Assembly (NCBI GenBank): GCA_026120185.1
Contig: JANUWF010002057.1
Location: 310,001-374,000, forward strand
Origin: Voacanga thouarsii
Lineage: Eukaryota > Streptophyta > Magnoliopsida > Gentianales > Apocynaceae
Direction of reading: 5' to 3'
DNA: 64,000 nucleotides
Shown here: positions 43,558 to 55,279 of the stretch, piece by piece
Numbering within the stretch: position 1 is the stretch's first letter
Layout: every line of letters begins with the position of its first letter
The notes under the pieces: generated by a model
The model's database searches: none
What the model saw: only the letters and a program-made list of their open reading frames with translations
What the model was told of the DNA's origin: nothing
Program-made: the position numbers and the translations under genes

Positions 43558-44465
43558 GGAGGGTAGTAATTAAATCTGTAAATTTTGTATACCCCTTTTC
43601 TCGATATTGTTGCTGCAGGACAATATTTGAGGCATGAAAGGTGGAGAATGTCTTCTCCAACATATCTTCATCAGTCACTTTTTCTCCGCATAATTTTAAT
43701 TGAGATGTAATTTTATACATTGCGGAGTTATATTCATTCATGGTTTTAAAATCTTGCAACCTCAGGTGCAACTATTCATACCGTGCAGTGGGTAGTACGA
43801 CCATCTTCAGGTGGTCAAATATTTCTTTTAAATTTACCCACAGGACATATGGATCTTTTTCGGTAAGATATTCCATTTTCAAATTTTCATCGAGATGACG
43901 ACGAATAAAAATCAAAGCTTTAGCATTGATTACTTGAATAGTTTCACTAAGGCCTTCAGCATTTAGATGCATTTCTGCATCGAGAACCCATGACATATAA
44001 TTTTTTCCAGAAATATCAAGGGTTACAAATTCGAATTTAGCGAGATCAATAAATGCGTACCTGTCTTCTGACTTTAATAACGACAGAGACTCGTGTTGAT
44101 AACGTGTTATAAAATTAGGGTAGTGTTAGAATAAAATCTACACACTACACACTAAGAAAATTCTAACTATTCTTTGCACAAGAATTTTTCTCTTCTCTTT
44201 CTTTTCTCTCACAATTTTCTCTAATCTTTCTTTCACTAATCTTTCTTTCACAAAATAATGGTGTATTACAAGCTTAGAGAATAGCTCTATTTATAGAGCT
44301 CTAATTAGTGGATTACATCATGGTATACATCATCTTCCACTAATCTTAATTAGTGGTGTCTCCACTAAATGATGGACATCCATAAAAATCTTCTCTAATT
44401 ATTCACATAAATCCATAATTAGTGGAACCTCCACTAATTAATGGAGATTCCAATAATTCATAACA
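43470..44465 (-). mobile_element. inverted partial copy of the same Copia family: LTR, leader and gag
   Basis: On the minus strand from 44465: an LTR (44465-44105, TGTTATGAATTATTGG to ATAACA), the leader with the same putative primer site, then gag from about 44060 (LAKFEFVTLDISGKNYM) to about 43480 (RPTGSTALLKVN). Gag has one TAG where element A has Trp. It ends where element A's RNase H begins, with shared bases TCTGATTCAC at the join. The 5-bp flanks of the whole 38766-44465 unit (GGAGA and TAAAC) do not match. Confidence 0.9.
44105..44465 (-). repeat. inverted LTR of the Copia A family
   Basis: A 361-bp sequence that is the inverse of 38766-39132 with moderate divergence. The pair forms a long inverted repeat around about 5 kb of element sequence. 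Confidence 0.92.
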
Positions 44466-44490
44466 TAAACTACTTTAACATCCTTAATTG

Positions 44491-44616
44491 GAGCCCGAGA
44501 TGGGACACGAGTACGTACTCAAGACGTCATATAGCAACATTCCAATAAATTCAGAGCTCAATATGGGATGCGAGTGCGCACTCAAGACATTATATAGCAA
44601 CATTCCAATAGTTTTC
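44491..44616 (+). repeat. 63-bp tandem repeat, two units
   Basis: The unit starting GAGCCCGAGATGGGA (44491) repeats at 44554 as GAGCTCAATATGGGA; both contain a CTCAAGAC and an ATATAGCAACATTCCAATA block. No gene is present. Confidence 0.8.
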
Positions 44617-45511
44617 CTCAACATCAAGCCTTAACACAATCAAATCGCCTAAGCTCTTTAAATATCTATAAGTTAGTCAAAATATAACTTTTAAATAATT
44701 CTTATAACCAAAATTTCCAAGGAATTAAAATTACTATAATAATAAATATTTTAACTATAACAAAAAAATGGGACTTATTACAGTAGAGAATATAGAGTAA
44801 TCCATAATAAAAACTCCAATCACAAAATGTAAGAAAGGGTAATTTTTAAATTCATTTTAAAAATATACAAATGTCTCAATTAAATCCATTAAACATTACT
44901 TTACATTAAAGTAGTTATTCTATTTAAAATTTAACAGTCAAAATTTAAAAAATCAAAAAAGTTAGACAATATAAAAAGTAATTTTTAAATTTGTACTCAC
45001 AAATATACAATTGTCTCAATCAAATCTTTCAAGCATAACTTTACTTAATTTAATCCTTATAAATATGAAAAGTCTATCAAAGTACTCTACAAGACAAATT
45101 TAAAAATAAAAAAATACCAATTTTGATAATTAATTTACTTAAATTTTAAATATATTAATTTTTTCAAAATATCCTTCAAATATATTACCCATATATTCTT
45201 CTTTTTCCTTTTTTAAGCATACTTTAATTTAATATTAGTTTGATATGGTTTGTCTTTTAAATTTTCTCTTATGATAATTTTAATCTAATATGTTTAAAGT
45301 CTAAATAAAATAATTATCAAAATTGCCAATCTTGTGTCTCCATCCCCTACTTTTACACAATTAGCTTCACCTATATCCATTATACGTCTACACTTCCCCT
45401 TATATTCCCATAACAATGATTTTGAATTAATAAATCTCGTATTACCCAGTTTAAATAAATTTATAAAATTAAATTGCTTACTTTAAAAATTCTCACTAAA
45501 GACATTAATTG

Positions 45512-45514
<3 letters not shown>

Positions 45515-45550
<36 letters not shown>
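45515..45550. repeat. TA microsatellite
   Basis: An uninterrupted run of TA units lies inside the MULE-like element; a second run lies at about 45881-45917. Confidence 0.85.
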
Positions 45551-45552
<2 letters not shown>

Positions 45553-45876
45553 AAAGCATTAAACATATCATGAAAATTTTTGAAGATATTCAAATATTAT
45601 AATAAAAAAAATTACTAAGAGAAAAGAAATGATAGCCAAGTTCATAAGTTTTTAATACTATGACTCTTTGATTTAACGTGTACTTAAATTGCTATTTAAT
45701 TCAACTAAAATTTTAATACAATTAAAAAATTTTCAATTTAAATTATTTTTATTTCTCGATAACAATTTTATACTCATAAAATGTCATTTTTTAATTAATC
45801 TCATATTAATTTTATTTTTTATTTTTAATTCAAATAAATACTTGTAAAAAAGTACTCCAGTACAAGTGCAATTGAA

Positions 45877-45922
<46 letters not shown>

Positions 45923-46013
45923 TAAATTTTCATTTGGAGATAATAATGAAGCAAGAGCCAAGTGTCCAAACCCAATTCTGATCCATTTGATGCAAACATT
46001 TGAACGTATTATT

Positions 46014-46328
46014 TACTCATTCCGTTTCAAAATACTTGTTTATGAAACTTTTTCGTTTTGTTTCGTTTTAAAATATTTGTTCATGTACATATTTTTAGAA
46101 CCAATGATTAGTTTCTTCATATTGTACCCCTATTTATTCTAAGTTAACTACACAATTTTTCAAAACTCTTCTTTCTTCTTACTTTTTGGAAATTTTTATC
46201 AACCAATAACTATTGTATTTTTAATATGGGTAGAATAGGAAATTTAGCTAAATTGTAATATTGTTTTCAACACCCTTAATATGTGTGCAAAAAGCTTCAT
46301 AAACAAGTATTTTGAAACGGAGAGAGTA
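46014..46328. mobile_element. Stowaway/mariner-type MITE nested in the MULE-like element
   Basis: An element of 311 bp (46016-46326) with inverted repeats of about 30 bp, whose inner parts (CCGTTTCAAAATACTTGTTT) match perfectly, and TA on both sides (46014-46015, 46327-46328). Non-coding. A truncated relative lies at 31045-31245. Confidence 0.88.
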
Positions 46329-47123
46329 ACAAAAAAATCATATCGAACTAATATTAAGTTAAAGTATACTTAAAAAAAGAAAAAAAAAAGAATATAAGGG
46401 CAATATGTTTAAAGAATATAAAGGAAAAAAGTAATATGTTTAAAATCTAAATAAGTCATTTATCAAAATTGATACTTTTTATTTTTAAATTTACCTTGTA
46501 AAATATTTTGATACACTTTTATATTTATAATGATTAAATTGAGTAAAGTAGTGTTTGAGAGACTTAATTGAGACAATTGCATATTTTAAAGGATGAATTT
46601 GAAAATTACTCTTCATGTTATCCAAATTTATTTGACTTTTTAAGTTTTGACATAGAAGTACTACTTTGATATACTTTTTCATATTTATAAAAATTAAATT
46701 AAGTAAAGTAATGTTTGAGGAATTTGACTGAGACAATTGCATATTTATAAAGATGAATTTGAAAATTACCCTAAATGAAATCCAAGAACTATAACAAACC
46801 AAAGGAACAAATCCACTCCCATGTACTCCTCCACATATCTAAATCCAAATCATCAAATTTGTAATACCCTACCCTAACTCACTTTCAAAATTAGAGGGGA
46901 TCATACATTGCATATCATTTCCTACGTGCATTTGAACTTTGAATGTGCTTACGTGTGTGTTGCCTAGTGTTGTTTATGACCTAGTAGAATAGTTTGAGTG
47001 AAAGTGAGAAATAGTTACCTTGTTTATGTTCTTTATTCTTTATATGTGCTAGTATTAGGTGATTGTGGGATGAACTAGGTGTGAAAATGATTTGAGAGGA
47101 AAAGAGAACACAAGCACTAATAT

Positions 47124-47180
47124 GGTCTAGTGGTTAGAGCATTGAGCATATTCTCTAGCAACCAAAGTTCAGATCCCAAC
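47124..47180 (+). other. tRNA-like A and B box motif inside the LTR
   Basis: GGTCTAGTGGTTAGAGC resembles an A box and GTTCAGATCCC a B box, about 30 bp apart, as in tRNA-derived sequences often found in plant LTRs and SINEs. It cannot fold as a convincing tRNA. Confidence 0.5.
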
Positions 47181-48484
47181 TTTTACTGAATTTACATGAA
47201 TTATTATTTTCCAGCACTCTTTGGCTGGCCTTACTTTTCCCACTTTGGTAATTTCAAATTTTGTAGCTTCCTACAATAACTCCCCTAAATTAGCCCCCAT
47301 TTTAATAGAAATCAACCCCTAGAATTGTGGGCATTATCTATCAAAGGAGTTAAAGACAAAATTTGGTTTCCTTTAATACTCATTGATTTTAGCCAGCATT
47401 ACTACTCATCATCTAGCAATTTTGTTTTGAAATCTAATCTCTTGATTGTTAAACCCTCAAAACTCTCCTTGAAACACTCTATCAACCGCCTCTCATGAAA
47501 ATCCTCAAAGGAAACTTCACAATTTTAGAGATCTCTTCACTTTTTACTTTGAATTTCGAATTCCTTAGAATTCTCCTAAAATTACTCTACAGTTATATCA
47601 TCTATTCAAGGTAAGTAAACATATTTTTATTCTACAGTTATATCACACCCTCCATTCTCTCTCAAATTTTTGGCCATCAAAGCTATAACTCATTCTTGAA
47701 CGGCTCCCACTCTTAATTGCATTAAGTTGGCCAAATTCTTGAAGGTTTTAATTCTTTGGAACTCTTGAAATCTTGGAAGATCCTATCAAAGAATTTGAAT
47801 TTTGAAACCACAAGACTTTCCCTAACATCACTCCATTATTTTCCTCTTCAATTTTTAAAAGCTCCTAAGATTACTTTCTTGCTAATCTATCTCCACACCT
47901 GTTCCATACTCATTCCTCTCGGCCTTATCTCTCTACACACTCCCAAAACCAAGCATTCCTCTTTCCTTACTCAACACACGAAACATACTCCCATTTGCTT
48001 TCTAAGAACTTTTCGGCTTCCCTTCTTTTCTCTTCAAAAACTGAAGCACACCTATACTCCATCTACAACTCCCTCAATCAAGAACAAGCGTGCAATCTCC
48101 CTCAAGGTTGAAGCATTCATCTTCTCTCTAGTTCAGTGCACTCACACATGAAACTTTTCTCTTTCAAAGGCTATTTCTTGTCTTGGATAATCAAAGCTTT
48201 GAACTGCTTCAAGCAACAATCTCCATTTCTGAGGGATCAAGAGAGCCTTTCTTCTAACAAGTAATCCGTGTACCCTTTTCCTTCTCCTTTTGGTCTTCAT
48301 ATTTACTTGGTAAAAGCATGGTGAATTCTAGGTTGTTTAGATGAGCATGAATAGGTGTTTGATTTGTTCCTCTTTCTGGTGTTGATATGATTTTTGAGTG
48401 AAGCAATAATTGTTGCGGATTTATTGGCATATGTTATTAGACACTTGGCTATGGATTTGTTTATTCAAGATATCTAGATATGTA

Positions 48485-48507
48485 TGTGTGTGTGTGTGTG
48501 TGTGTGT
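48485..48507. repeat. TG microsatellite
   Basis: An uninterrupted GT run inside the long LTR. Confidence 0.85.
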
Positions 48508-48946
48508 TGTTAGCGGTAAGCTTGATTTTTTATTATCTAGTAGCATGTTTATTTCCATTTAAATACATACGAGAAGGGAATGTTAGATTCTTGGTGATGT
48601 AAGTATGCATATAAGGTTGAGACCTTGTAAAATCTATTTTACTTATGGTATAAGTCACGTATGTAAGGTGAGTTCCCTTGTTACTTGGACTTTTGATTTG
48701 TTTACTACACGTTTTTGCTAAGAGTAAGAATACAATTTGTGAAGGGAATTTTGATTAGTGTTGTAAGTTGGGTTGATTGGAGCTTATTATATGAGAAATG
48801 CATGCTGGATGTAGAATCTAGATATGGCTAATGTTGTTGCATAAATAAGGCTGTTTCTTTTATCCAGCATGTTTTTAATTGCACCTGTTTGAGTAAGTGG
48901 TTGGAAGCCTAAGTCTTAATAGTTGTGATAATTGATTTTTATGATA

Positions 48947-49241
48947 TACTCCCTCTATCCCAACTAAATATGCCTACTTATTATTTTGGACTGTCTAAAA
49001 AAATTGACACTTTCTTTAAAAGGAAAGTTTTTACTATATAATTTATTATAAAATAATTAATATACTCCACATATATTATTTTTATATATTTAGATTTGAC
49101 ATAAAGTATTATAGAACTCATATATTTTCTACTTTTATTATACCATATTATACTCTATTATTATTATATTCTAACTTTTACTTTTACATAAAATCTCGTG
49201 TCAAGCCAACCACTGTCAATTTTAACGGGATGAAGGGAGTA
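48947..49241. mobile_element. Stowaway-like MITE
   Basis: A 291-bp element (48949-49239) begins CTCCCTCTATCCCAACTAAA and ends with the complement of CTCCCTTCATCCCGTTAAAA, with TA on both sides (48947-48948, 49240-49241). It is the non-autonomous type mobilised by mariner transposases such as the one decayed at 18957. Confidence 0.9.
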
Positions 49242-50632
49242 TGAGATTAGGTGAATGGGAATTGAACTATGTAGCATACTTTGGTGAATCTAGTAGGGTA
49301 GACTTTAATTGAGGCTTTTGTGAATTTTTGTTAGACAAAATTGGATTTCAGCACCATGGAACAATTTAGTGATTTCAATCTTTGAATAAGCTTGAGCAAG
49401 TAAGTCCTTGCATTTTCTGAAACATTTTGTAAACTTCTAAAAGATTTGATGTGTAAGTCCTTGCATAAAAATTATTTTGGCGAATAATGCTCAAATTTTG
49501 CAATTTTGTCTTAATTTGGAATATTTTAACACAAACTGTTTTGGAAACACTTTGAAGCGAGAAGAGCTTTGGCAAAAGAATTTAAACTCTTGTTTGACAT
49601 ACAATTTACGAATACTATTCTTTAGAGTATGAGCAGTGTTTTGCACGAGTATAGTTGCACAAACCAGAACATAGAGTTTTATATTTTTAGCTTTTAAACG
49701 TGATCTCTTATTTGATTATGAAAACATAATTGAGTTAATTATGCAAAATATTTGTTTGAATTTATTCTTGAATATGGATAGTAAAACGTTGAGTACTCAA
49801 TAAGAGTAGGTTACTAGTCTTAGAAGGATAGAGTAGATCTTCTAGTTACTGGCCATCTCCAGCAAATGGACTCTTTTTGGATAAAGTGATAGCACTGGTG
49901 ATTCAGGCCAATCCGCAACTAGCAACTCAATTTTAAGTAGAATTGATATCTGAGTATGGAAAACTAATAAGTTTGGGTGAGAGATAGAGGTACATCTCAC
50001 TCAGTGGGTCGATCACCCACTGATGCTGTGATGTAGGGTTTCATAGTATTCTATCATAATGTAAGGTTTCATGACAAATCAAATAGGATTACAATGCACG
50101 GTTTCATAATCCAATTGCTATGCAAATTATAAGTGGTTTCACATTAAAAAAAAAAAGATATTGCATTACCTGCTTTTGAAATAATTATACGATTGTTTTT
50201 TTTTAGTTTGTGCTTGGCTTATTTGGCTGGATACTTGAAAAAAAACCACTCAGTGACTCTAAAAAATTGAGATTTAATGTTTTGCACTTGTTTTCCCTCG
50301 CTCTGAATGGTATATGTATCACGAATGATTTTTAAAATTACATGAGCACTCATAGGACTTATGGGGAAACCTTTCTCACACAATTTCTATTATGATTTTT
50401 AGAGAGTCCCGATCTTGATATGGTGGCAAGATTTAATTCTTGAGGACTTAAATAAATTTATTTTGAAAACTTTGTTTATTAGTTTTTACATTCTTTGAAG
50501 ACTTTGACCTTGTAATAAGTTTTAATTGTTTCTTTGAGTCTTATTTGTACCAAGTTAGAAAGACTCTAGTCTATAAAATAGAGCGACATCCCTAATCTAT
50601 TTTGGTTACGTAGATAGAATAGGTATTGCAAA

Positions 50633-50645
50633 TGGTATTAGAGCC
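50633..50645 (+). other. primer binding site of the long-LTR Gypsy element
   Basis: TGGTATTAGAGCC starts 2 bases after the LTR end and differs by one C-to-T change from the complement of initiator tRNA-Met. Confidence 0.82.
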
Positions 50646-50733
50646 TATGTTTAGGTATTTCTTTCCATTATATAGATTTAGTGCTTTAAGTATTTCAATT
50701 TATTACTAACTGAAGTGTGTTTGTGCATATAGG

Positions 50734-51640
50734 ATGGTTAAAATACTTACCGCCGCTCGCAAGTCCTCAGCCCCTCGAATTTGTCAGTCACCTATACCAA
50801 ATCCACTTTTTGGTGACTCTTTCTCCTCTAAGTCATTGAAAGAAAATTTGCTTGAGTATAATAGTAGCGCTGATAAGATTGAGTCTGTAGGCAGCCATGA
50901 CCCTGCTAAGGTGGACCATGAAGAACCCAAGCCCAAGAGAGGATTTGAGGAAGACATGGGAGGACTTTAACAGAATGCTAAGTTAGTAAAACCCAAGGAG
51001 AAGGATAAAATTGAGGAAAACTCTAAGAGGATTGATAGGGGGCTGGAAACTTAAATTTTATTTCTATGATTGAGGTAGATGAGTATGGATTTCTTAAGCA
51101 TGTAGACCTAACTGTGAACACTGGGGGATAGTTGGATGAGTCCGATTCTAATGACTGTGAGTGCTACTACTAAGGACGTTAAGGAATTTCTCAAGCTTAT
51201 AGACCCAACTGGGAAAGCTGCAAAGCGGGTGTTTCCATCTGACTCTAATAATTCTAGTAATAAGCAGATAGTTGGTGTGGTGGGAGTGATATTATCTTAA
51301 GTGTTTCAATAATTGAGTATTTATATTGGTTTATTTTAGAATTTCAAATTTCCTTACAAACTATTCTTTTTGAAATAAAGATATCGAATGTGATACTTGT
51401 TTTTTTTTTTTTTTTAAGATCTATATGTCTAAACATGTAATAGATGTTATTCCATGGGATGATTACTTTTGGAAACTCTCTTATTTGTTATTTAAGCTCA
51501 TGTGCAAACATTTTGTGCAACAAATATTCACTCTTTTTATGTTCTATTACTCAATTTTTTTTGTGTAGCATTATATGCATAATTATTTCTTGCATACGTT
51601 CATAATAAGGGTGTGACCATTGTGATGAGAAAATGCCACC
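50734..51640 (+). pseudogene. leader and possible gag N-terminus of the long-LTR Gypsy element
   Basis: A short ORF (50734-50970, MVKILTAARKSSAPRICQSP) lies about 90 bp after the primer site and continues in frame past a TAA with a Lys/Glu-rich stretch (LVKPKEKDKIEENSKRIDRG). I do not recognise a domain; its place suggests an N-terminal gag region or a leader ORF. Confidence 0.4.
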
Positions 51641-52797
51641 AAGATATAGAATTCGCGTTGGAAAAACTCCTAATCCAAAACCAATAACCCTAGAACATGA
51701 ACCCGAATAGAACCTTGCAGAAGATGACATGGTTAGAATGGAAAGGAATAGGAAGTAAGACCTGAAGTATCTATAGAGGCATCTATTGGGTAGGTTTTTA
51801 GCAAGATGACTGAAATCCTATAGATGTTAATAGAGAGAAGAGCACCACATGGTGAAGATGAGGCTTTGGAACGGTTTTTGAAGTTCCAACCACTAATGTT
51901 CTTTGGAGAGGCTGAGCAGGAGTAGAAGGCTGAGCTCTGGACCAAACAAATGGAAGCTATATTTAGCACACTGAACTATTCAGAGTAGAGGATGGTTAAA
52001 TTTGCCACCTTTCAACTGAGAGGTCCCACTTGAGATCGGTGGTAAAAGATACAAGAAGAATGGGAGAACAATGAGTAGGAATGGAACTAGAGTAACTTTG
52101 TTGAGGCATTCAAGGCAGAATTCATCCCACAATAGGTAGTAGATAAGCTAAAAGTTGAGTTTCAAAACTTGAGGCAGGGCAGTATGTCAGTGGCCCAATA
52201 TGCGGCCTAATTTAACAAGTTGTCCAAGTACTACTAGCAGCTGATAAATATGGAGCAAAATTGTACCTAGCAGTTCATGAAAGAATTGAGGCAAGAGTTG
52301 AGGAGAGAATTGACACCCTTTCCTCCAATGACTTGCGCTATTGTGGTAGAGGATGCAACTTGTACTGAGAATGAAGACAAAAGCAGAACTAATAGCAAAG
52401 CCCCGAATTTGACGTAGCAATATACCCACAAGAGGCTTGCAGGATAACAACAAGGAAATAAGGGAAAGCAAGCACAGACTATACCTACTGGGATTGCTAC
52501 ATAGGTAGTGACTTGGCCTTACTATAGCAAAAAAAGGCATGTAGAGAGGGACTTTTAGTTTAGGAAGGAGAACAGGAAGTGCTTCAATTGTGGAGATGCT
52601 TCACATATGAGAAATAATTGTCCAAAAACCCTAGGAGCCAACAAAGGAAACATCGCCTTGCTTGCTTACCCGACCAAGCAAGCCAATACTGTTGGAGTCT
52701 TAGGAAGTAGAGGACTAAACAGAAAGGAAGTAGGAAGATATAATAGAGGAGAAAAGAATGCCTACTGCTCTAAGTTGTTATGTAGATATTTTAATTG
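51640..52797 (+). pseudogene. decayed Ty3-Gypsy gag
   Basis: One frame reads through many stop codons as a typical Gypsy gag: FFGEAEQE, ATFQLRGP, NFVEAFKAEFIPQ, MSVAQYAA and FMKELRQELRREL, then the zinc knuckle CFNCGDASHMRNNC near 52580. Most stops are TAG at places where relatives have Gln or Trp, the pattern left by C-to-T decay. Protease and RT do not follow; the element seems cut off before 53300. Confidence 0.8.
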
Positions 52798-53640
52798 ACC
52801 CTAATCCTACATATTACTATCATAATGAGGATTATGTATGTCATTCGGGATGGGATAGGTCAAAATTACCATGATAGTAGGTTCACTGTGAGTTGATGAT
52901 CGCAAGTTCGAATCCTTTCCTACTTAGTATCCTCTCAGTTGAAGTCGGGTCGAAACTGACCAATTGAAACACATTTCAAATTTACTTTGTATGCTTGGAT
53001 TGTGGGGTCAGTTAGCAGATCCACTTGTAAGGGAACGTAATCCCAATTAAACATTCACTTTAAATGAATAAGTTAAATACCCTACTATTTTCACAATTGA
53101 TTTTCACAAATATTAAAAATTTAGAAGTAAAACAAGTTATATATTTTTCTTTTTCTAAAATATCACAAAATGGGAGTTTTGTTTATTTTTTTAAAATAAA
53201 AGAACATTTTACTTAAATATATAAATTGTTTATGTAAACTCTAAGCTTGCATATGCTTACATAAAATTTTTAAGAATTACACGATTGAAAAATTAGTTTT
53301 TTTTTTAAATAAAGCATCCACTTACATAAAATCTTCTGCCAAAGTTTTTTAATGTTTTTAAATTATAAAATAGCCTGAAGATGAAAGCTGCCACACATGG
53401 CCAGCTTGGTAGTTTTGCACTAGGTTGGTTAGCCTGCCAGGTGGACTACTAGACAATCCATGTGTTGGTAATTTTTTTTCCAAGAAAAGGAAATGAGTTG
53501 TAGTAGAAAGTTGTGTTGAATAGTATATTTTTTCACTTTTCTCCTCATAAACTATTATTTTTTTCCCTAAAGTTGTGTTGAATAGCATTTTTTTTTTGTC
53601 ACTTCATAGACTTTGGCTTAGAAAAAATTTTAATTTGATG
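52798..53640. other. unassigned sequence, probably including a 5' LTR of Copia element B
   Basis: No coding signal. GTTCGAATCC near 52910 resembles a tRNA B box but no tRNA fold is evident. A Copia 5' LTR must end at about 53677; I cannot place its start. Confidence 0.4.
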
Positions 53641-53679
53641 TCTTCTGCTACGTATTTATTTTTTTCGTTATCCTTCAAG

Positions 53680-53692
53680 TAGTATCAGAACC
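53680..53692 (+). other. primer binding site of Copia element B (decayed)
   Basis: TAGTATCAGAACC differs at two positions from the initiator tRNA-Met complement and follows the LTR-like end TTATCCTTCA. Both changes are G-to-A. Confidence 0.7.
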
Positions 53693-55279
53693 ATGTGATT
53701 AATTTTAGGAGCATGCTTAGCGTTAATAACCAGAAAAAGTTGGTTTCTTTACTAATAAAAATATAATCTTTGTGATTATATGGATCCCTTGTATTTTTTT
53801 TATATGGGTAGATTTTGTGTACGCCTCGCGCGTGGAGGCATAGACACCTTGTAATTTATTTTTTAATCGCTTTTGTAGAAATTGTGTACGCCTCGTTTTG
53901 AAATACATAGGTGTTTAAAATTGTATTTTAATTTATTTATAATTTTTCTGTAACAAAAAATTTTAATTGGTGCTTGAAAGAAAACCCCCTGAAAAAGATT
54001 GTACAGGGAAAAAAAAGAAGACAAGTCGCGCGTGGCTTGGGAGATTAGTCTCCCTGAAGGCTGGTATGGTGGAAGGGGACATAAAAGCAAGACTTGGTTG
54101 GCGGTTCAACGGTTCAGTTCGCGGGTCATTTGGTTTTCTTGTTTTTTTATTCATTTTATTTTTCTTGCATTTTCTCTCTCTCTCTTTTTTTTTTTTTTTT
54201 TGCCCATATCACATGAGATTGTTTTTCTTGCAATAGTTTATTTATTGTGAAAAATAATTTTGAATGAAAATGGTTAGTAAAGGGGAACTACCTTAAGATT
54301 AATCAAGATCATTTTAATTTTATTTTATTATTATGTTTAATCCATTATTTGGTCACAAAAGAATCAAATGTTAGAAATAGTATGTAAAAAGTTTATTTTT
54401 TGGAGCATGCCTATTAATTTAATTTTGTAATCAAATGCACAAATTTTTTTTTGAGAAATTAATATTTTCTCTAGATAAAACAATTAAGAAAAATATTTTA
54501 AATTGGAACTATGTAATTTAAAAATAAATTCGTGGTTTATTCTTCCAAATATTTTTATCCTTGACATGGAGAATAATTTTGAATTTAAGTATTTTAAATT
54601 TAGTTCATAGAAAATGGTTTTAACTTAAGTAGTGAAATTAAAATTTCATAATTTATTTTCTTAAAGGATTTTATCCTTGACATAAAAAATAATAATTGAA
54701 TTTTTTGGATTTTCACTAAAGTAAATAAAAATTAATTAAGTTTAAAGAAGCATTTTTTCTAAAAAATCTATTTTTCTCAAAAGATTAAGTGGGGGAGATG
54801 TTCTAACGACTCCATGGCTTTCATCATAAATTCCTGTTAGAGATTGTAGCTATCCTCGCGTCATTTTGAGCATGACCCCCTATATGATGGATTTTCACGA
54901 GAATCTATAACTAATGGAAGAATTATAATTAAATCTTAGGATAAGTGTTAATGTCAGCCAGTCTATCGCTGGAGGCATTAATGTTGGATTATCCGTAGGT
55001 GATGAGAGTAGTGGCTATTCTATCGATGGACTTATCTCTGAATCATTACCTATTAGGAAAATTTAATTTGTGATGGTTATACACTTAACTTAAAAAACTG
55101 TTAACCTTTCTACGAAAATCTGTCAATTTTTTTAAGAGCCAAAGTGTTCATATTTTTTGATAATGGTTTTAATAGGTTAACCATATTATGGAAATAATAT
55201 GATGTTTCAAATGTACATTTTTATATATTTTTTTCAAAACAAACATTTTCTAAATAATTTTTTTTTCTAATCAATAGAA
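53693..55279 (+). other. untranslated leader of Copia element B
   Basis: An AT-rich stretch between primer site and gag without coding signal. AGTGGGGGAGA followed by TGTTCTAACGACTCC near 54790 resembles a purine tract and LTR start, so part of it may derive from another element. Confidence 0.45.

Larger units (their letters stand above)
44828..46780. mobile_element. MULE-like non-autonomous element with about 420-bp terminal inverted repeats
   Basis: The arms 44837-45250 and 46337-46771 are inverted copies of each other along their full length. The outer ends read GGGTAATTTTTAAATTC (left) and GGGTAATTTTCAAATTC (right, complemented). Each arm contains two diverged units of about 165 bp. Candidate 9-bp flanks TGTAAGAAA and TAAATGAAA match at 6 of 9 positions. 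Very long inverted repeats and a 9-bp duplication are typical of Mutator-like elements. The interior (45251-46336) has no ORF, two TA microsatellites and a nested mariner-type MITE. Confidence 0.72.
46860..50630 (+). repeat. long 5' LTR of a Ty3-Gypsy family (candidate)
   Basis: The start TGTAATACCCTACCC resembles plant Gypsy LTR starts and the end GGTATTGCA is followed 2 bases later by a primer binding site. Its 3.77-kb length includes a nested Stowaway-type MITE (48949-49239), a TG microsatellite (48485-48507) and a tRNA-like block (47124-47180). The inner and 3' parts align with the minus strand of 14794-16980, which supports the 3' boundary. The 5' boundary rests only on sequence form. 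An open frame at 47756-48151 has no recognisable domain. Confidence 0.68.

Noticed and set aside
38761..44470. Single full-length Copia element with normal LTRs
   Set aside because: The two LTRs are in opposite orientation, gag occurs at both ends, and the 5-bp flanks differ.
47124..47180. Functional tRNA gene inside the long LTR
   Set aside because: A and B box-like words are present, but no cloverleaf or acceptor stem is evident; kept only as a tRNA-like motif.
47756..48151. 131-codon ORF in the long LTR
   Set aside because: Low-complexity composition typical of AT/CT-rich LTR sequence, no known domain.
52880..52950. tRNA gene suggested by a GTTCGAATCC B box
   Set aside because: No A box at the right spacing and no acceptor-stem pairing; at best a SINE or tRNA relic.
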